From contig NZ_CP082945.1 of NCBI RefSeq assembly GCF_019933235.1, forward strand, positions 1,178,001-1,242,000: DNA of 64,000 nucleotides, in the 5' to 3' direction. Source of the DNA: Streptomyces angustmyceticus (GTDB lineage: Bacteria > Actinomycetota > Actinomycetes > Streptomycetales > Streptomycetaceae). Position 1 is the first letter of the stretch, and the number at the start of each line of letters is the position of its first letter. Position numbers and translations under genes: made by a program. A model generated the notes under the pieces. The model did no database searches, was not told the origin of the DNA, and saw only the letters and a list, made by a program, of their open reading frames with translations. Positions 61,416 through 64,000 of this stretch are shown here, piece by piece.

Positions 61416-62645
61416 TCAGGGGCTGCCCGTCTTCAGTCTCAGGTTCCATTTGGCCAGGGCCTCGCCGACCGGCTGAAAGATGGTGATGGTGGGGCCGCCG
61501 AAGTTGCCGCAGGTGGCGGCGCCGCCGCCGGAGTGCACGCCGATCGCCATCGGGGCGTTGGGCTGGGTGACGTACGAGCCGCCCGAATCACCGGCCGCCG
61601 AGCAGGCGTTGGTGAAGGAGAGTCCCTCGATGACCGTGTTGCCGTAGTCCACGGTCTGGTCGACCCGGGTGATCTCCCCGCAGTGCCAGCCGCTGCTCTG
61701 CCCGGAGCGGCAGATCGACATGCCCACCAGGCCCTCCTGGGAGCCGGTGACGGTGACCGGCAGGCCGCCCTGGCCCGCCACGTACGAGCTGACGATCCAG
61801 CCGGGCCGGTCGACCTCCACCAGCCCGAAGTCGCCCTCGCGATCGTTGACGCTGTGCCCGCCGCCCTGGTTGGAGGTCCCCATACGGCTGCCGTCCTTGC
61901 CGTACGCGGCCTGGTCGGGGGTGAGGGTGCAGTGACCGGCCGTCAGGAACCCCTGGAAGTCGCCCGGCCCGGTCACCGAGAAGCCGATCGAGCAGATGCC
62001 CTCGCTGCCGGGCATCCACCGTTCGCCGCCGACCACCGAACCGCCCTGCTGGCGCGGTCTGCGGTCGTTGCGCTCGACGGTGACGGGGATCTTCGTGGGC
62101 GCCGCCAGCGCGCGCACGGCCGTCTCGAAGGCATCGGCCCCGGCGGTGTGCCGGGTGCGGTCGAAGCGGACCACGACGCCGTTGGCGCGCTCGTCCACGC
62201 CCCACCCCGTGACGCCCGGTACGCCTTTCCCGGCCCGCACGCTGATCTCCCGCACCAGCGCGGTGAGCGCGGCGCGGCTGTGCGGCACCGTCTTCGCCAC
62301 CGCCCCGGCGGCCTCCACCAGCTGCGCGTCGTCGGCGCCGGTGACCGCGACGACGAGCTTGCCGGTCGCCTTGTCGAACCACATCCCGGCGGGCGGCGCG
62401 GCGAGCACCCGGCGCACCGTGGCCGCCGCACGGTGCGCGTCGGCCTCCTGCGCGAGCCGGGTGCGCACCTGTTCCGCCGTCAGCCCGAGGTCCCGGCGCA
62501 TCGCGTCGAGCATGGCGCGCGGCGAGGGCTGGGGCGACGGATCGGCCCGCGGCACGGCGCGCGCCGGGCTGAGCGGCCCGGCGGCCGCCAGGACGGCGGC
62601 GACGGTCGCGCCCCAGAGAGCGGCCTTGCGAAAGCGGCGTTCCAT
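61416..62645 (-). CDS. Streptogrisin-type secreted serine protease
   Basis: The 409-residue precursor has a signal peptide (ALWGATVAAVLAAAGPLSPARA), an alpha-lytic-protease-type prodomain (about 40-195), and a mature chymotrypsin-fold protease starting near VVGGERW (about 204). The catalytic triad is visible: H238 in LTAGHCT, D272 in EGDFGLVEV and S354 in SAAGDSGGSY. Paired cysteines (GICSIG/GHC, SICRSG/WHCGE, NACSA/ATCGN) provide three disulfides. The prodomain is expected to assist folding and then be cut off outside the cell. ATG 62645 has GAGGAG eight bases upstream. There is no C-terminal carbohydrate-binding module. Confidence 0.94.
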   Translation of the reverse strand: MERRFRKAALWGATVAAVLAAAGPLSPARAVPRADPSPQPSPRAMLDAMRRDLGLTAEQVRTRLAQEADAHRAAATVRRVLAAPPAGMWFDKATGKLVVAVTGADDAQLVEAAGAVAKTVPHSRAALTALVREISVRAGKGVPGVTGWGVDERANGVVVRFDRTRHTAGADAFETAVRALAAPTKIPVTVERNDRRPRQQGGSVVGGERWMPGSEGICSIGFSVTGPGDFQGFLTAGHCTLTPDQAAYGKDGSRMGTSNQGGGHSVNDREGDFGLVEVDRPGWIVSSYVAGQGGLPVTVTGSQEGLVGMSICRSGQSSGWHCGEITRVDQTVDYGNTVIEGLSFTNACSAAGDSGGSYVTQPNAPMAIGVHSGGGAATCGNFGGPTITIFQPVGEALAKWNLRLKTGSP

Positions 62646-62747
62646 CGGCGATCTCCTCGCGGTGTCGGGTGACGTCGGATCCGATTCGTCGAGCCTGCGC
62701 GACACCGCGGCGTGCGGCATGGGGGAGAGCGCCCGCATCATGGCCGG

Positions 62748-63299
62748 ATGACCAGTGACCCCGGCCGTCAAATCCCCCGTCCCCATGGCGAGGCAGCCCT
62801 CCGGTCGCTGCCGGAGGCGCTGCGCAAGGTGACCTACTCGGGCGCCCGCCATCCGGGAGCGCCGACACCTGAATGCCCGTCATACGTTCCGGACGGGGCG
62901 GACGGGGCCTCCCGCGCCGCCCCCGACGCCTTCGCCGACCTGGCCGGGGGCGCGAACTGCCAGCGCTACGCCTATGCCGTACTGCGCCACTTCGGCCTGC
63001 TGATACCGCCGTTGCGCTCCGCGGAACTCTGGGCGGACGACCGCGCCACTCGCCGGGCCGCCCGGCCGCGACCGCTGGACCTGGTGCTGTTCGACGCCGG
63101 GCCGGCCGAGGGGCGGCCGCCGGGGTACGGCGCGCATGTCGGCGTGCACCTCGGGCCCGACCAGGTCCTGCACCTGTGCCGGGAGATCGGCCGGCCCGCC
63201 GTGTGGCGCTATGCGGACTTCGCGGCGCGCCCGCGCTACCGGCGCTTCCTCGGCGCCAAGCGGGCGGTGGTGGGGACGGGGAGCACCGAGGGGCGGTGA
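62748..63299 (+). CDS. NlpC/P60-like cysteine hydrolase
   Basis: The 183-residue protein has the order Cys-His expected for papain-like NlpC/P60 amidases: DLAGGANCQRYAYAVLRHFGL with the candidate nucleophile cysteine, RPLDLVLFDAG, and GYGAHVGVHLGPDQVLHL with the candidate histidine. No signal peptide or wall-binding domain is seen, so it may act in the cytoplasm or leave by another route. The ATG at 62748 was preferred to an in-frame start 36 bases earlier because the upstream part is unlike the rest. It is a stand-alone gene between convergent and divergent neighbours. The peptide-bond specificity is not readable. Confidence 0.75.
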   Translation: MTSDPGRQIPRPHGEAALRSLPEALRKVTYSGARHPGAPTPECPSYVPDGADGASRAAPDAFADLAGGANCQRYAYAVLRHFGLLIPPLRSAELWADDRATRRAARPRPLDLVLFDAGPAEGRPPGYGAHVGVHLGPDQVLHLCREIGRPAVWRYADFAARPRYRRFLGAKRAVVGTGSTEGR

Positions 63300-63407
63300 A
63301 GCCGGTGCGCCGCTGAGCCGGGGGGACATTCCCCTCGGAGACGGGGTGGGTTCAGACCGCCCTCGGGCGCGACGTCCTTCCGCGAGTCGCCTCGCGCGCC
63401 GCCGGGC

Positions 63408-64000
63408 TCAGAATCCGCCCCCGAATCCCCCGTCGCCCCCGCCGCCGAAGCCGCCCCCGTCGAAGCCGCCGCCGTCGCCGAAGCCGCCCCCGAAGTCGTC
63501 GGAGTTGAAGTCGGCCCCGGAGTAGTCGCCGCCCCCGGCGCCCGCCGCCCCGCCGAAGTCGGCTCCGTAGGCGTCGGTGGAGAACATCACGTTGCCGAGC
63601 AGGGTGCCCACCAGGAGGCCGGGCAGCAGGCCGCCGCCGAAGTAGCCGCCGGCCCAGGGGCCGTAGGCCGGGCCCGCGTCCCAGTAGGGGCGGTCGCCGC
63701 TCGCGGTGCGGACCGTACGGGCCAGCGGCTCGCGGCCGTCGTCCAGGCGGCTCTTGTCCGCGGCGCAGACCGGCACGGTGCGCTGCGCGCCGCCCTCGGG
63801 CGCCCAGGCGGCATCGGCGACGGACGGGCCGTGCCGCGGGTCGAAGAAGCAGGGCAGCCGGCGCTCGGGCAGCGGCCTGCCCTCGCGGCGCGCGGCGAGG
63901 GTGGCCAGCGAGAACCGGCCGTCTTCGAGGGCCTGGGTCACGGCCCGCACCTCGCGCGGGTGCCCGGCCGCCGCCATCGACGTCTTGGCGTTCTCGTACG
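63408..64000 (-). CDS. Partial protein with a glycine-rich tail, cut by the window edge
   Basis: The reading frame enters from beyond base 64000 and reads YENAKTSMAAAGHPREVRAV, then CFFDPRHGPSVADAAWAPEG, PVCAADKSRL and YWDAGPAYGPWAGGYFGGGLLPGLLVG. It ends in a tail of repeated FGGGFGDGGGFDGG type (about the last 55 residues). At least 197 residues lie in the window; the N-terminus is outside. The end resembles Streptomyces membrane-anchored proteins of the TPM/YgcG type, which carry similar Gly-rich ends, but the TPM domain itself would lie outside this window. Function unknown. Confidence 0.65.
   Translation of the reverse strand, partial: YENAKTSMAAAGHPREVRAVTQALEDGRFSLATLAARREGRPLPERRLPCFFDPRHGPSVADAAWAPEGGAQRTVPVCAADKSRLDDGREPLARTVRTASGDRPYWDAGPAYGPWAGGYFGGGLLPGLLVGTLLGNVMFSTDAYGADFGGAAGAGGGDYSGADFNSDDFGGGFGDGGGFDGGGFGGGGDGGFGGGF

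Overview
The window is high-GC actinobacterial DNA with strong G/C bias at third codon positions, frequent GTG starts, GTGA/ATGA stop-start overlaps and many exported enzymes. Gene content (xylose locus with a ROK regulator, LysX, streptogrisin-type protease, Streptomyces-type phospholipase D, EshA-like shell proteins) points to Streptomyces or a close relative. I saw no rRNA, tRNA, CRISPR array, intact insertion sequence or replication origin.

Layout. 1-3.7 kb is a decayed zone: frameshifted remnants of an MpaB-like gene, a CxxC protein and an ssuD-like monooxygenase, with one intact orphan immunity-like gene. 3.8-12.4 kb holds a GH2 beta-galactosidase, homocysteine methyltransferase, a three-gene polar amino acid ABC transporter, a Pro/Gly-rich membrane protein and a CE7 esterase. 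12.4-19.7 kb is the xylose locus: xylA divergent from xylB and a ROK regulator, followed on the same strand by two tandem family 2B encapsulin shell genes and a strong terminator. 19.9-29.9 kb carries cell-envelope and secreted functions: amidase, phosphodiester glycosidase-like protein, a transpeptidase-like lipoprotein without its catalytic domain, LysX, phospholipase D and a phosphoesterase. 29.98-47.4 kb is a tightly coupled seven-gene minus-strand operon built on two multidomain synthases of the PUFA/heterocyst-glycolipid type, with an ACP, hydrolase, glycosyltransferase, methyltransferase and GHMP-kinase-like protein. 47.5-53.2 kb contains a transposase fragment and a large RHS polymorphic toxin with its immunity gene. 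53.4-61.3 kb is a minus-strand catabolic cluster under a LysR regulator: CoA transferase, internally deleted crotonase, acetoacetate decarboxylase-like enzyme, hydroxyacyl-CoA-type dehydrogenase and a LodA/LodB quinoprotein oxidase pair. 61.4-64 kb has a serine protease, an NlpC/P60-like hydrolase and a truncated glycine-rich protein.

Most interesting system. The two encapsulin genes sit directly behind xylulokinase and its regulator. Xylulose kinase is, as I recall, one of the cargo classes proposed for family 2 encapsulins, and no terpene cyclase, polyprenyl transferase or cysteine desulfurase is present here. The simplest reading is a xylose-utilisation locus whose kinase may be enclosed in a shell made from one or both proteins. 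Second in interest is the lipid-synthase operon, whose first enzyme carries two flavin-type TIM-barrel segments ahead of its ketosynthase, and third is the RHS toxin-immunity pair. Statements about homologues come from memory of the families; no search was run.
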